From positions 434,001 through 498,000 of the forward strand of contig NZ_SPQZ01000002.1 of assembly GCF_004570845.1 (NCBI RefSeq): a stretch of DNA of 64,000 bases, written 5' to 3'. This stretch comes from Orlajensenia leifsoniae (GTDB lineage Bacteria > Actinomycetota > Actinomycetes > Actinomycetales > Microbacteriaceae). A model generated the notes under the pieces. It searched no databases and was not told the origin of the DNA. It saw only the letters and a list, made by a program, of their open reading frames with translations. Position 1 is the stretch's first letter, and each line of letters starts with the position of its first letter. Made by a program: the position numbers and the translations under genes. This document shows, in pieces, positions 33,544 through 42,600 of this stretch.

Positions 33544-34634
33544 AGATCGTCTTCGACGCCCGCTACACGCGGGTCGACCACCACGACGGCATCAGCCGGT
33601 ACACGGCGAACCTCCTGACAGAGCTCGCGAAGCTGCATCCGGTGACCATGCTCATCAGCGATCACCGCCAGCTCGCGATGCTGCCCGACCTGCCGTGGCA
33701 GCTGGTCTCCTCGCCGACGAGCGCAGCCGAGCCGCTGGTGGCGCGCGCCGTGAACAAGCTGCGCCCCGATGTCGTGTTCACGCCCATGCAGACGATGGGG
33801 TCGTGGGGTCGCCGCTACGCGCTGCTGCTCACGGTGCACGACCTGATCTACTACCGGAACCGCACGCCCCCGCGCGACCTCGCCGCGCCCATCAGGCTGC
33901 TGTGGCGGCTCTACCACCTGGCCTGGTGGCCGCAGCGAATGCTGCTGAACCGTGCCGACGGCGTGGTCACGGTATCGAACACGACGGCGGCGCTCATCGC
34001 CGAGCACGACCTCACACGCAAGCCGGTCACCGTGGTGTCGAACGCCGCAGCGCCGCTCGCAGCTCTCGACTCCGACGACGCGCTCGCGCGGCGCGAGGCG
34101 CCCACCGTGCGCCGGCTCGTCTACATGGGCTCGTACATGCCGTACAAGAACGTCGACACCCTCGTTCGCGCCGTGGCGACGCTGCCCGGAACGGAGCTGC
34201 ACCTGATGAGCCGGGTGAGCGAGGCCGAGCGCGCGCGACTGCAGAAGCTCGCCCCCTCCGCGCTGCTGGTCTTCCACGACGGCGCGACGGACGCCGAGTA
34301 CGCCGAGACCCTGCGCGCGGCGACGGCTCTCGTGACGGCATCGCGCGACGAGGGCTTCGGCATCCCGCTCGTCGAAGCCATGAGCGTCGGAACGCCGGTC
34401 GTCGTCAGCGACATCCCGATCTTCCGCGAGATCGGTGGCGACGCTGCACTCTACTTCGACGTCGACGATGCCCGGGCCCTCGCAGCCGCTGTGATCCGGC
34501 TCGACGAGCCGGGGGAGTGGCAGCGACGGTCGACGCTCGGGCTCGAGCGCGCAGCGAGCTTCACGTGGGCGGCATCCGCCCGCACCCTGCTCGGTGTGCT
34601 CGAGGAGACCGTGGCGCGTCGACGCCAGCGCTGA
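33540..34634 (+). CDS. Glycosyltransferase family 4 protein
   Basis: 364 residues. FDARYTRVDHHDGISRYTANL at the N-terminus, HDLIYYRNRTPP, VTVSNTTAALI, and the C-terminal nucleotide-sugar motif SRDEGFGIPLVEAMSVGTPVV. Likely mannosyl- or glucosyl-transfer to a glycan or lipid. Starts at GTG 33540, overlapping the hydrolase stop. Followed by a large hairpin shared with the convergent sirtuin gene. Confidence 0.85.
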   Translation: MKIVFDARYTRVDHHDGISRYTANLLTELAKLHPVTMLISDHRQLAMLPDLPWQLVSSPTSAAEPLVARAVNKLRPDVVFTPMQTMGSWGRRYALLLTVHDLIYYRNRTPPRDLAAPIRLLWRLYHLAWWPQRMLLNRADGVVTVSNTTAALIAEHDLTRKPVTVVSNAAAPLAALDSDDALARREAPTVRRLVYMGSYMPYKNVDTLVRAVATLPGTELHLMSRVSEAERARLQKLAPSALLVFHDGATDAEYAETLRAATALVTASRDEGFGIPLVEAMSVGTPVVVSDIPIFREIGGDAALYFDVDDARALAAAVIRLDEPGEWQRRSTLGLERAASFTWAASARTLLGVLEETVARRRQR

Positions 34635-34651
34635 CAACGGTTCTTCGGGCG

Positions 34652-34732
34652 CGCGAGAACAGGTGGGATCGCCGAGAACAGGCCAGACCAGCCTGTTCCC
34701 GCTCCGGAACGCCGATCCGGCCTGCTTTCGCG
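34652..34732. terminator. Large two-tier hairpin between convergent genes
   Basis: Inner perfect stem GAACAGGC (34676-34683) / GCCTGTTC (34691-34698) with a 7-base loop. Outer arms 34652-34673 and 34711-34732 pair at about 17 of 22 positions. GAGAACAGG occurs twice (34655 and 34675), so alternative foldings exist. Suits termination from both sides. Confidence 0.65.
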
Positions 34733-34752
34733 GGTGCGGCGGACCGCCGAGG

Positions 34753-35601
34753 TCAGGCGGCGAGCTGCTCGGCGATCGAGCGCAGCACCTCGGTGGTGCC
34801 GGCGTCGATCTTCACGGCGGCGCGGCCGTCGCCCTTGGTGATCCCGCGGTTCACGACGATGATCGGCGTGCGTTGCCGGCGTGCCTGCTCGACGAGGCGG
34901 ATGCCGGAGTTCACGACCAGCGACGACCCGGCGACCATCAGGACATCGGATGCCGTGAGCATGGCCTGCGCCTCGCGGAACCTCTCGCGCGGCACGAACT
35001 CGCCGAAGAACACCACGTCGGGCTTCAGCATCCCGCCGCACACCGTGCACTCGGGCACGATGAACGCATCGATCTCGGTGACATCGGCGTCGCCGTCGGG
35101 TGCGAGGCGCGCCGCCTCGTCCTCGGTGAGCCAGGGATTCGCATCCGTCAGCCGCTGGGCGATGTCGGACCGAGCGAAGAACTGCCCGCAGTGCAGGCAG
35201 ACCACGCTGTCCATCGAGCCGTGCAGAGGCACCACCCGCGTCGATCCGGCGCGGGTGTGCAGGCCGTCGACGTTCTGCGTGACGATGCCGCTGACGGCTC
35301 CGGATGCCTCGAGCTCGGCGAGCAGTCGATGCCCGGCGTTGGGTCCGGCCTGGGCGAAACGGCGCCAGCCGAGGTGGCTGCCGGCCCAGTAGCGGCGGCG
35401 GTACCGGTCGTCGGCTAGGTACTGCTGGAACGTCATCGGATTGCGCACCGGTGCCCCGGCGCCGCGATAGTCGGGGATTCCGGAGTCGGTCGAGACGCCG
35501 GCGCCGGTCAGCACCAGGGTCGAGCGACCACGCATGAGGTCGACGGCAGCGCTCACTCCGAGGCGCTGCTCGTCGGTCAGTTCCAGAACCGTGTCGGTCA
35601 T
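34753..35601 (-). CDS. Sir2 family NAD-dependent protein deacylase
   Basis: 282 residues. NAD site GAGVSTDSGIPDYRG (33-47), TQNVDGLH (108-115), catalytic His127 in PLHGSM, and zinc ligands C135-x2-C138 and C185-x2-C188. Slightly longer than minimal bacterial CobB, with a 45-residue loop between the Cys pairs. AAGGAGTG ribosome site before ATG 35601, and TAGACT about 25 bases upstream, so this gene has a leader. Confidence 0.92.
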   Translation of the reverse strand: MTDTVLELTDEQRLGVSAAVDLMRGRSTLVLTGAGVSTDSGIPDYRGAGAPVRNPMTFQQYLADDRYRRRYWAGSHLGWRRFAQAGPNAGHRLLAELEASGAVSGIVTQNVDGLHTRAGSTRVVPLHGSMDSVVCLHCGQFFARSDIAQRLTDANPWLTEDEAARLAPDGDADVTEIDAFIVPECTVCGGMLKPDVVFFGEFVPRERFREAQAMLTASDVLMVAGSSLVVNSGIRLVEQARRQRTPIIVVNRGITKGDGRAAVKIDAGTTEVLRSIAEQLAA

Positions 35602-35694
35602 CCCACTCCTTCGCCGGTGTAACGAGTCTAGGCACTGCAGTTTTCCGGATTGTTTCGCAGGCTGCGACGATGGGGTACCGAACGAGGGGAACCC

Positions 35695-36528
35695 GTGCAC
35701 GTCATCCGCATCACCGACCTCGAGGCCGACGGCCTCTCCGACTACGCGCGCCTCACCGACGTCGCCCTACGGCGAGTCACCGAGCCCGAGGGCGGCCTCT
35801 ACATCGCGGAGTCGACGAAGGTCATCACGCGGGCGCTGGCGGCCGGCCACGTTCCGCGTTCCGTTCTGCTCCAGGAGAAGTGGCTGGCGGATGTCGAGCC
35901 TCTGCTGGCGGACTTCCCTGACGTTCCCGTGTTCGTGGGTGAGGCGAAGCTGCTCGAGCAGCTCACGGGCTACCACCTGCACCGCGGCGCGCTGGCGGCC
36001 ATGCACAGGCCGGAGAACCCGTCGGTCGCCGAGCTCCTGAAGGATGCCCGACGCGTCGTCATCCTCGAGGACATCGTCGACCACACGAACGTCGGCGCCA
36101 TCTTCCGCTCTTCGGCCGGCCTCGGCGTCGACGCCGTGCTCGTCACCCCGCGGTGCGCCGATCCGCTCTACCGCCGCAGCGTGCGCGTGAGCATGGGCAC
36201 GGTGCTGCAGGTGCCGTGGGCACGTCTGCCCGAGTGGGACGAGGCGACCGCTCTGCTGCACGACGCCGGCTTCGAGATCGCCGCGCTCGCCCTGGCCGAT
36301 GACGCGGTGAGCCTGCCCGACTACGCAGCCGACGCTCCCGAGCGCATCGCTCTCGTCTTCGGCAGCGAGGGCGACGGACTGAGCCGCACGGCCCTCGCAG
36401 CGGCCGACACCGTCGTCACGATCCCGATGCTGCACGGGGTCGATTCGCTCAACGTCGCCTCGGCCAGCGCCGTCGTCGCGTACGCCCTGCGCGTCGACCG
36501 GGAGCACAGGTCCGCCGACCTAGACTGA
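35695..36528 (+). CDS. TrmH/SpoU family RNA 2'-O-methyltransferase
   Basis: 277 residues. N-terminal substrate-binding domain (about 1-115) then a SPOUT knot domain: VILEDIVDHTNVGAIFRSSAG, LVFGSEGDGLS and PMLHGVDSLNVASASAVVAY. Methylates ribose in rRNA or tRNA using S-adenosylmethionine; target undetermined. GTG 35695 follows GAGGGGAACCC. Its TGA lies inside the promoter of the next gene. Confidence 0.92.
   Translation: MHVIRITDLEADGLSDYARLTDVALRRVTEPEGGLYIAESTKVITRALAAGHVPRSVLLQEKWLADVEPLLADFPDVPVFVGEAKLLEQLTGYHLHRGALAAMHRPENPSVAELLKDARRVVILEDIVDHTNVGAIFRSSAGLGVDAVLVTPRCADPLYRRSVRVSMGTVLQVPWARLPEWDEATALLHDAGFEIAALALADDAVSLPDYAADAPERIALVFGSEGDGLSRTALAAADTVVTIPMLHGVDSLNVASASAVVAYALRVDREHRSADLD
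36521..36526 (+). promoter_or_regulatory. -10 TAGACT of the D,D-carboxypeptidase gene
   Basis: Hexamer, spacer GATCCG, ATG 36533; overlaps the last codons of the methyltransferase gene. Leaderless-type. Confidence 0.6.
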
Positions 36529-36532
36529 TCCG

Positions 36533-37774
36533 ATGCCCCTCTCCCGACGCCAGGTCTATCGACGTCGCAGAATCCTCGTGTTCAGCGCTCTCGCCCTCGT
36601 TCTCGCCGCTGTCATCTACGGCACGACCACGCTCACGGCGGCGGTTCCCGCGACAGCGGCATCCGTCACCCAACCGACGGTCGCCACACAGCCGGCAGCC
36701 CAACTGACGTGGCCCGACTTCGGCAGCGGAGCAGTCGGCGCCGTCGGTTTCGACGGGCTTCTCGGCTCGCACGGGGACCCGGATGCCGCCGTGCCGATCG
36801 CGAGCATCACCAAGGTGATCACGGCCCTCGTCGTGCTCGACGCCAAGCCCATCCCCGCGGGCGAGGAGGGGCCGACGATCACGTACACGGACGCCGACGT
36901 CGACATCTACTACGAGCAGGTGGCGGAGAACGCCTCGGTCGCCCCGGTCTCGGCCGGCCTCGAGCTCAGCGAGAAGCAGTCGCTGACGGTCATGCTCCTG
37001 CCGTCGGCGGGGAACTACAGCCAGTCGCTCGCCATCTGGGCCTTCGGATCGGTGGACGCGTACCTGGACGCCGCCCAGAAGTGGGTCGCCGACCAGGGCC
37101 TCACGAACACCACCGTCGCCGACACCAGCGGCCTCTCCGACTCCAGCGCGAGCAGCCCGACGGACCTGGTCGCTCTGGCGAAGATCGCCGTGGCCGACCC
37201 GACCCTGACCTCGATCGTGTCGCAGAAGAGCGCCGACATCCCGGGCGTGGGGGTCGTGCAGAACACCAACAAGATGCTGGGCACTCACGGCGTCGACGGC
37301 ATCAAGACCGGCACCAACGACAACTCCGGCGCCACGCTGCTCTTCTCCGCGAAGTACACCGTCGGCTCGCAATCGGTCACGGTGGTCGGCACCCTGCTCG
37401 GCGGAGCCTCGATGGGCGACCACGATGTGCTCGACGCGGCTGTCGGCACAGTGCTCGACGGGGTCGCCGCCGGGTTCCACGAGGTGCAGTTGACGACCGA
37501 GGGGGCGCCGGCGGCCACCTACACGTCGCTGTGGGGCGACACCGCGACGGCCGTGAGTGCGAAGGCCGCGTCGGTTCTGACCTGGTCGGACACCGCTGTC
37601 AGTGGCGTCGCGAAGGCGGGATCCGTGCAGGAAGCCGCGGACGGCGACACCGTGGGCTCGCTGACCTTCACCGTGGGTGAGCAGACCATCGAGGTGCCGC
37701 TCGTGCTGATGGGTTCCATCAAGGGGCCGGATGCAGGCTGGCGCCTGAGCCATCCGGGGGAGCTGGCGGGGTAG
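36533..37774 (+). CDS. D-alanyl-D-alanine carboxypeptidase family protein
   Basis: 413 residues. Membrane anchor or signal about 14-40, then a serine-acyltransferase domain with SITK (Ser91, Lys94) and KTG (258-260). The middle motif reads SAGN (158-161), so the Asn of the usual SxN is displaced by Gly. Trims stem peptides outside the membrane; whether the altered motif reduces activity is open. The last 100 residues are a beta-rich tail. Followed by a nested hairpin. Confidence 0.85.
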   Translation: MPLSRRQVYRRRRILVFSALALVLAAVIYGTTTLTAAVPATAASVTQPTVATQPAAQLTWPDFGSGAVGAVGFDGLLGSHGDPDAAVPIASITKVITALVVLDAKPIPAGEEGPTITYTDADVDIYYEQVAENASVAPVSAGLELSEKQSLTVMLLPSAGNYSQSLAIWAFGSVDAYLDAAQKWVADQGLTNTTVADTSGLSDSSASSPTDLVALAKIAVADPTLTSIVSQKSADIPGVGVVQNTNKMLGTHGVDGIKTGTNDNSGATLLFSAKYTVGSQSVTVVGTLLGGASMGDHDVLDAAVGTVLDGVAAGFHEVQLTTEGAPAATYTSLWGDTATAVSAKAASVLTWSDTAVSGVAKAGSVQEAADGDTVGSLTFTVGEQTIEVPLVLMGSIKGPDAGWRLSHPGELAG

Positions 37775-37791
37775 GACGCACACGGCCTGAC

Positions 37792-37878
37792 CCGCTCGCT
37801 GAGGCCCGACGCAGTCGCGGCCGAAGCGCGTCCCAGGCGCGCTTCGGGCGGTCGCTCCGCTCGGCCCTCAGCGAGCGG
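37792..37878. terminator. Nested inverted repeat, REP-like, between convergent genes
   Basis: Outer perfect 13-bp arms CCGCTCGCTGAGG (37792-37804) and CCTCAGCGAGCGG (37866-37878). Inner perfect 10-bp hairpin CCGAAGCGCG (37821-37830) / CGCGCTTCGG (37838-37847). About 35 bases from 37796 closely match 52462-52496, so it belongs to a dispersed intergenic repeat. Confidence 0.7.
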
Positions 37879-37907
37879 AGCAGGCGCTGCGCTCGGGCGC
37901 TACTCGA

Positions 37908-38723
37908 TCACCCGACGGAGTCGACGTCCAGAACCTCGTAGGGAACGGCATCCGGCCGCTTCGGCAGCACGTGATCACCCGACGACTGGTGACGGATGCG
38001 GCGCAGCACCCACGGCACCAGGTACTCCCTCGCCCACTGGATGTCCTCACCGCGAGCCTGTCGCCAGGTCGCCGTCGGCAGCGGCTCGGGCTTCAGGGGC
38101 TCGAGCGAGTTCTCCACGTTGAGCGAGGAGAGCACGAGCCGCGCCACCTCGTGGTGTCCGAGTGGGTTCAGGTGCAGGCGATCGGGCGCCCACATGCGCG
38201 TGTCCTGGATGGGCGTGAAGCCCCACTGGTCGGCCACGACGCAGTCGTATCTCGTGGCGATGGTGCGGATGTTCTCGTTGTAGATGGCCACCTTGCCGCG
38301 GATGCCGCGGAACACGGGTGAGAAACCGACATCCGTCGCCGTGAAGATGACGACCGTGGCACGATCGCTGGTGAGGCGCTCGATGATCTGCTCGAACTTG
38401 CCCGACACCAGGTCGGGATCGGAGCCCGGACGGATGACATCGTTGCCGCCCGCCGAGATGGTGATGAGATCGGGCCGCAGCGCCAGAGCCGGCTCGACCT
38501 GCTCGTCGAGGATCTGCTGGATGAGCTTGCCGCGCACGGCCAGATTGCCGTAGGCGAAGTCGTCCGAGCCCTGCGCGAGCACCTCCGCGACGCGATCGGC
38601 CCAGCCGCGATGGCCACCCGGTCGACTCGGCTCAGGATCGCCGATGCCTTCGGTGAACGAGTCGCCCAGCGCCACATAGCGCGACCAGGGATGGAGGGGA
38701 CCGGAACTCGTTTCACTCGTCAT
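37908..38723 (-). CDS. SGNH/GDSL hydrolase
   Basis: 271 residues. Block I ALGDSFTEGIGDP (nucleophile Ser), block II with Gly in NLAVRGK, block III SAGGNDVIRPG, and block V DRLHLNPLGHHEV (Asp-x2-His). Esterase or lipase on an unknown ester; no signal peptide. GGAGGAGCT ribosome site before ATG 38723. Confidence 0.9.
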   Translation of the reverse strand: MTSETSSGPLHPWSRYVALGDSFTEGIGDPEPSRPGGHRGWADRVAEVLAQGSDDFAYGNLAVRGKLIQQILDEQVEPALALRPDLITISAGGNDVIRPGSDPDLVSGKFEQIIERLTSDRATVVIFTATDVGFSPVFRGIRGKVAIYNENIRTIATRYDCVVADQWGFTPIQDTRMWAPDRLHLNPLGHHEVARLVLSSLNVENSLEPLKPEPLPTATWRQARGEDIQWAREYLVPWVLRRIRHQSSGDHVLPKRPDAVPYEVLDVDSVG

Positions 38724-38813
38724 AGCTCCTCCATTCTGCACACTCTCGCCCTCGTGGCGCACGCACGTTCTGCGCGGTGGCGGCGTGAGCGCCATCCGCC
38801 GACCGCATTCCCA

Positions 38814-38932
38814 CCGAGTCGGCTGCGACACTCGCCCTCGGCCGCGCCACTCGGCCTCGCCGTGACACGCCCGAGGTGGACCCCGAGCCGCCCGGGGAGA
38901 CGCCCCGCGCAGTCGAGTGTCGGCCGACTCGG
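38814..38932. repeat. Imperfect inverted repeat pair bracketing 79 bp
   Basis: 38814-38834 and 38914-38932 are inverted copies: 10 bp (CCGAGTCGGC) and 8 bp (GACACTCG) match perfectly, with TGC versus C in between. Starts are exactly 100 bases apart. The right arm ends 2 bases before the helicase -10. It could be operator sites or the ends of a 119-bp MITE-like element; no flanking duplication seen. Confidence 0.55.
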
Positions 38933-38933
38933 G

Positions 38934-38939
38934 TAGATT
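38934..38939 (+). promoter_or_regulatory. -10 TAGATT of the helicase gene
   Basis: Hexamer, 7-base spacer, GTG 38947. Leaderless-type. Confidence 0.55.
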
Positions 38940-38946
38940 TGGGCCA

Positions 38947-40758
38947 GTGAGTACAGCGCTGCCGGAAGGCCCCATCCCGGGAACCGCAGCAGCAGAGCAT
39001 CTCTCCCCGGCCTTCCCCGATCGCGCCGCCTGGGGAACCGCCACCAAGCTGCGTGCCTGGCAGGCCGAGGCCCTCGACGCCTACTTCGAGAAGCAGCCGC
39101 GCGACTTCCTCGCCGCCGCGACGCCCGGCGCGGGCAAGACCACGTTCGCGCTCCGTCTGGCGGCGGAGCTCCGCGGTCGCGGCATCATCGACCGCATCAC
39201 CGTCGTCGCGCCCACCGAGCACCTCAAGAAGCAGTGGGCGGATGCCGCGGCCAGGGCCGGCATCCGACTCGATCCGTACTTCCGCAATGCCCACGGCAGC
39301 TACGGCAGGCACTTCCACGGCATCGCCGTCACCTACGCGCAGGTCGCCGCCCGCGCCGCCCTGCACCGCGAGCTCACCCAGTCGGGTCGCACCCTCGTGA
39401 TCCTCGACGAGGTGCACCACGGCGGTGACGCCCTCAGCTGGGGTGACGCCATCCGCGAGGCCTTCGAGCCGGCCACTCGCCGGCTCTCCCTCACGGGAAC
39501 GCCGTTCCGCTCCGATACGGCGCCCATCCCGTTCGTGCAGTACGCGCCCGATGAGCACGGAATCCGCACCTCGCTGACCGACTACAACTACGGCTACGGC
39601 CGTGCTCTCGCCGACGGCGTCGTGCGCCCCGTGATGTTCATGGTCTACAACGGCTCGATGAAGTGGCGCACGCGCGCCGGCGACGAGATGGAGGCCAGGC
39701 TCGGCGAGGGCAACACCAAGGACATCACCTCGCAGGCCTGGCGCACGGCACTCGAGCCGAAGGGGGAGTGGATCCCGGCGGTGCTGCGCGCTGCCGATCG
39801 CCGTCTCACCGAAGTGCGTCACACGATCCCGGATGCCGGCGGCCTCGTGATCGCGACCGACCAGACGATGGCGCGTGCCTATGCGGCGATCCTGCAGGAC
39901 ATCACCGGCCAGCCGCCGACGGTCGTGCTCTCCGACGAGAAGGAGGCCAGCGACAGGATCGAGCAGTTCGCCGGCAACACCAGCCGCTGGCTGGTCGCCG
40001 TGCGCATGGTCTCCGAGGGCGTCGACGTGCCGCGCCTCGCCGTGGGCGTCTATGCGACGAGCTCGTCGACTCCGCTGTTCTTCGCCCAGGCCATCGGTCG
40101 CTTCGTGCGGGCCCGCCGTCGTGGAGAGACGGCATCCGTGTTCCTGCCGAACGTGCCGATTCTCATGGCCCTCGCCTCCGCCCTCGAACTCGAGCGCGAC
40201 CACGCCCTCGATCGGCGTCGTGACGACGAGGCCGAGGGGGACATGTACAACCCCGAAGACGCGATGGTCGCCTCGGCGAACAAGGAGGACCGGGCCTCGG
40301 AGGCTCTCACCGACGAGTTCAGCTTCGAGGCGCTGGCCGCGAGTGCGGACTTCGACAGGGTGCTCTTCGACGGTCACGAGTACGGCGATCTCGCGGAGCC
40401 CGGCAGCCTCGAGGAGCTCGACTTCATCGGCATCCCGGGGCTTCTGGAGCCCGAGCAGGTCTCAGACCTGCTGCGCACCCGTCAGGCACGCCAGGCCCGA
40501 CGGGCGACGGATCGGCGCCGGAATGCTCCGGAGGATGCCGAACCGGAAGATGTCCCGCTGTACCGCACCATCAAGGAGCAGCGCACTCTGCTCTCGAGCC
40601 TGGTCGGCATGTGGTCGAAGCTGTCGGGGGAGCCGCACGCGATGATCCACACCGAACTGCGTCGGCTGTGCGGAGGGCCCGCCGTTCCGCAGGCCAGCGT
40701 CACGCAGTTGCAGGCACGCATCGAACTGCTGCGCAAGAGGCTCGGCCGCTCGCACTGA
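38947..40758 (+). CDS. DEAD/DEAH box (SF2) helicase
   Basis: 603 residues. Q-like RAWQAEALDAYF, Walker A ATPGAGKTT (about 58-66), DEVH at 154-157, motif III SLTGTPFRSD, then RecA2 with MVSEGVDVPRL and QAIGRFVRARR (motif VI). The C-terminal 150 residues are charged and lack a known nuclease or zinc domain. Resembles stand-alone actinobacterial helicases of the type III-restriction/ERCC3 kind; role unknown. Confidence 0.88.
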   Translation: MSTALPEGPIPGTAAAEHLSPAFPDRAAWGTATKLRAWQAEALDAYFEKQPRDFLAAATPGAGKTTFALRLAAELRGRGIIDRITVVAPTEHLKKQWADAAARAGIRLDPYFRNAHGSYGRHFHGIAVTYAQVAARAALHRELTQSGRTLVILDEVHHGGDALSWGDAIREAFEPATRRLSLTGTPFRSDTAPIPFVQYAPDEHGIRTSLTDYNYGYGRALADGVVRPVMFMVYNGSMKWRTRAGDEMEARLGEGNTKDITSQAWRTALEPKGEWIPAVLRAADRRLTEVRHTIPDAGGLVIATDQTMARAYAAILQDITGQPPTVVLSDEKEASDRIEQFAGNTSRWLVAVRMVSEGVDVPRLAVGVYATSSSTPLFFAQAIGRFVRARRRGETASVFLPNVPILMALASALELERDHALDRRRDDEAEGDMYNPEDAMVASANKEDRASEALTDEFSFEALAASADFDRVLFDGHEYGDLAEPGSLEELDFIGIPGLLEPEQVSDLLRTRQARQARRATDRRRNAPEDAEPEDVPLYRTIKEQRTLLSSLVGMWSKLSGEPHAMIHTELRRLCGGPAVPQASVTQLQARIELLRKRLGRSH

Positions 40759-40762
40759 GCGT

Positions 40763-40807
40763 GCCCGCTCCGGGTGTGCGGCGCCCCGCTCACACTCGAG
40801 CGCGGGC
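40763..40807. terminator. Nested hairpin between convergent genes
   Basis: GCCCGC (40763-40768) / GCGGGC (40802-40807) outside GTGTG (40774-40778) / CACAC (40791-40795). Lies between the helicase and DUF4328 stops. Confidence 0.4.
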
Positions 40808-40821
40808 GACCACCGCCTATG

Positions 40822-41577
40822 TCAGACGGCCGGCGCCAGTACGACCGGTGCGGAGGAACGATGGAGGATGCCCTGCGTGATGCCACGGACGGTCAGCCAG
40901 GCCAACGGCGCGGCAGCCAGCAGGAGGGTCTCGGCGACGATGCTCATCGACATGGCGAGCTGGAACTGTTCGAGGTCCTGGGCATTCAGGGTCAATCGGC
41001 TCGCCTGCGTGGACACGGTGTTGCTGAGCACCCAGAGCAGCCACCAGACGATCTGCCACGAGGGCCGAGTACGCCCCACAGCTCGCCAGAGGTCTGCGAT
41101 GTTCTGGTACGGGAACCAGAGGTTGACGACGGGGAGGATCCAGGATCCGACGTGCCAGCCGGGCGAGCGCCGCGTGAGGCCGATGAACTGCTTCGCGACC
41201 CGATACTGCCAGATCATCCAGAGCACGCCGGTGGCCAGAAGACTGAGACTCGACAGGATGCCGAAAACAGAGCTGAGCTGGTCGTAGCTGTCGATCATCC
41301 GGATGGCGGACTCGTCACCACCGAGATAGCGCGAGGCAGCGTTGATTCCGAATGTCTCGATTCCTATGGTGACGACGGACGTCACGGCGGAGATGACGAG
41401 CAGCACCTGCGTCGCGATCGCCAGCCTCGCGATGGCGACGGCGCTCGTCGGCGCGGGCGACGGCTCGTTCTGAGGCTGGATCCACCGGGCGCCGTCCCAC
41501 CACCACATCGCCGACGATCCGTCTGGGGCAGGGTGCCAGCCGAGAGGCAGAGGCGGTGGCGTGGGAGTGTGGGTCAT
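40822..41577 (-). CDS. DUF2510-DUF4328 membrane protein
   Basis: 251 residues. N-terminal Pro-rich segment and a DUF2510 WW-like motif (GWHPAPDGSSAMWWWDGARW), then a DUF4328 region with about six helices and the signature SPGWHVGSWILPVVNLWFPY. Such proteins are common in actinobacterial envelopes; function unknown. RBS GAGAAAG before ATG 41577. Confidence 0.85.
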   Translation of the reverse strand: MTHTPTPPPLPLGWHPAPDGSSAMWWWDGARWIQPQNEPSPAPTSAVAIARLAIATQVLLVISAVTSVVTIGIETFGINAASRYLGGDESAIRMIDSYDQLSSVFGILSSLSLLATGVLWMIWQYRVAKQFIGLTRRSPGWHVGSWILPVVNLWFPYQNIADLWRAVGRTRPSWQIVWWLLWVLSNTVSTQASRLTLNAQDLEQFQLAMSMSIVAETLLLAAAPLAWLTVRGITQGILHRSSAPVVLAPAV

Positions 41578-41766
41578 CGGCGTGCTTTCTCGGAGGGATC
41601 GTCTTCGACACATCAATCCGGACAGGCCTGTCCGCGGATCGGCTGCAACTCTAGCGATCGGCTCGAGGTGCCAGCGCGGGCGACACCCCCATGGTTCAGC
41701 CCCCTTTCGAGGGCGGCTCAGCCAGGCCGGCCTCGTCCCTTCGGAATTCCCGATGCGTGTGAGACG

Positions 41767-42366
41767 TCAGCCGCGGGTACGCCGCCACCACGGGCGTCTC
41801 GGTTGCCTCCGCTCCTGGTCGAGCTGCGAGCTCGCATCGGCTGCCTGACGCTCCCGGGCTTCGCGGCGCGCCCGCCAGGTGTGCACCTCGTGGTCGACGT
41901 CTCGCGTCGGCGTCACCACCGGCGGTCCGCCGAGGAGCTGCCGCCGCGCCTCGATCACACGCCGGTTGAATCCTTCGACGGCGTCGCGCACATCTGATTC
42001 CCGGTGCAGGCGATCCAGCGTGTCCTCGAGCTGGGCATGTTCGACGCGCAGTGTCAGCGCGGGCGGACCCAGCCCGGTGAGTTGCTCGCGCTCGATCTTT
42101 CGACGAATCCACCAGTCGGGGTCGTGCTGACCGTCCAGTCCCTCGAGGGGCTTTCCAGCGCCGGGAAGGTTGTCGAACTCGCCGCGCCGGATGGCCTGCT
42201 GGATCGAGTTCTCGACGTAGGCGGAGCGCTCAGCCCGGGTCGAGGGTACGGCTGGTTCAGACGCCGACTCGGCCGCATCAGGGTCTTCGCCTCTGGCTAT
42301 CGCCTCCTCGCGGGCGATCTGATCGATCCTGTACTGCCATGCGGCGCGCTGCGGGTCCTCGCTCAT
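41767..42366 (-). CDS. DUF1992 (DnaJ-C28 conserved domain) protein
   Basis: 199 residues. The DUF1992 core (about 50-150) contains VENSIQQAIRRGEFDNLPGAGKPL, followed by HDPDWWIRRKIEREQL, both diagnostic. The rest is charged and helical, ending in a basic tail RRPWWRRTRG. Cytosolic, function unknown. AGGGAGG ribosome site before ATG 42366. Divergent from the PBP gene. Confidence 0.88.
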   Translation of the reverse strand: MSEDPQRAAWQYRIDQIAREEAIARGEDPDAAESASEPAVPSTRAERSAYVENSIQQAIRRGEFDNLPGAGKPLEGLDGQHDPDWWIRRKIEREQLTGLGPPALTLRVEHAQLEDTLDRLHRESDVRDAVEGFNRRVIEARRQLLGGPPVVTPTRDVDHEVHTWRARREARERQAADASSQLDQERRQPRRPWWRRTRG

Positions 42367-42600
42367 CCTCGACCTCCCTCGCGGCGTCGGACTTCCATCC
42401 CTTCCACGATACGACGACGCGAGCGTGTGATCGTATGCCGGACGGCCTCCCAAGGCTGCCGACCGATGCGCGACCAGGTTTCAAAGTCGCATCGGCGGAC
42501 CGTCGACCCCCAGATTTCGACGGAAATCGCGTAGGTTTTGGCTAAGCCTGCGCGCGCTCGCACAGCACAGGCATCACCGCAGTGCATTTTGGGGGAGTTC

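Noticed and set aside
38947-40758. Phage-defence helicase
   Set aside because: The helicase lacks a nuclease or other effector partner and sits among housekeeping genes; nothing in the neighbourhood supports a defence role.
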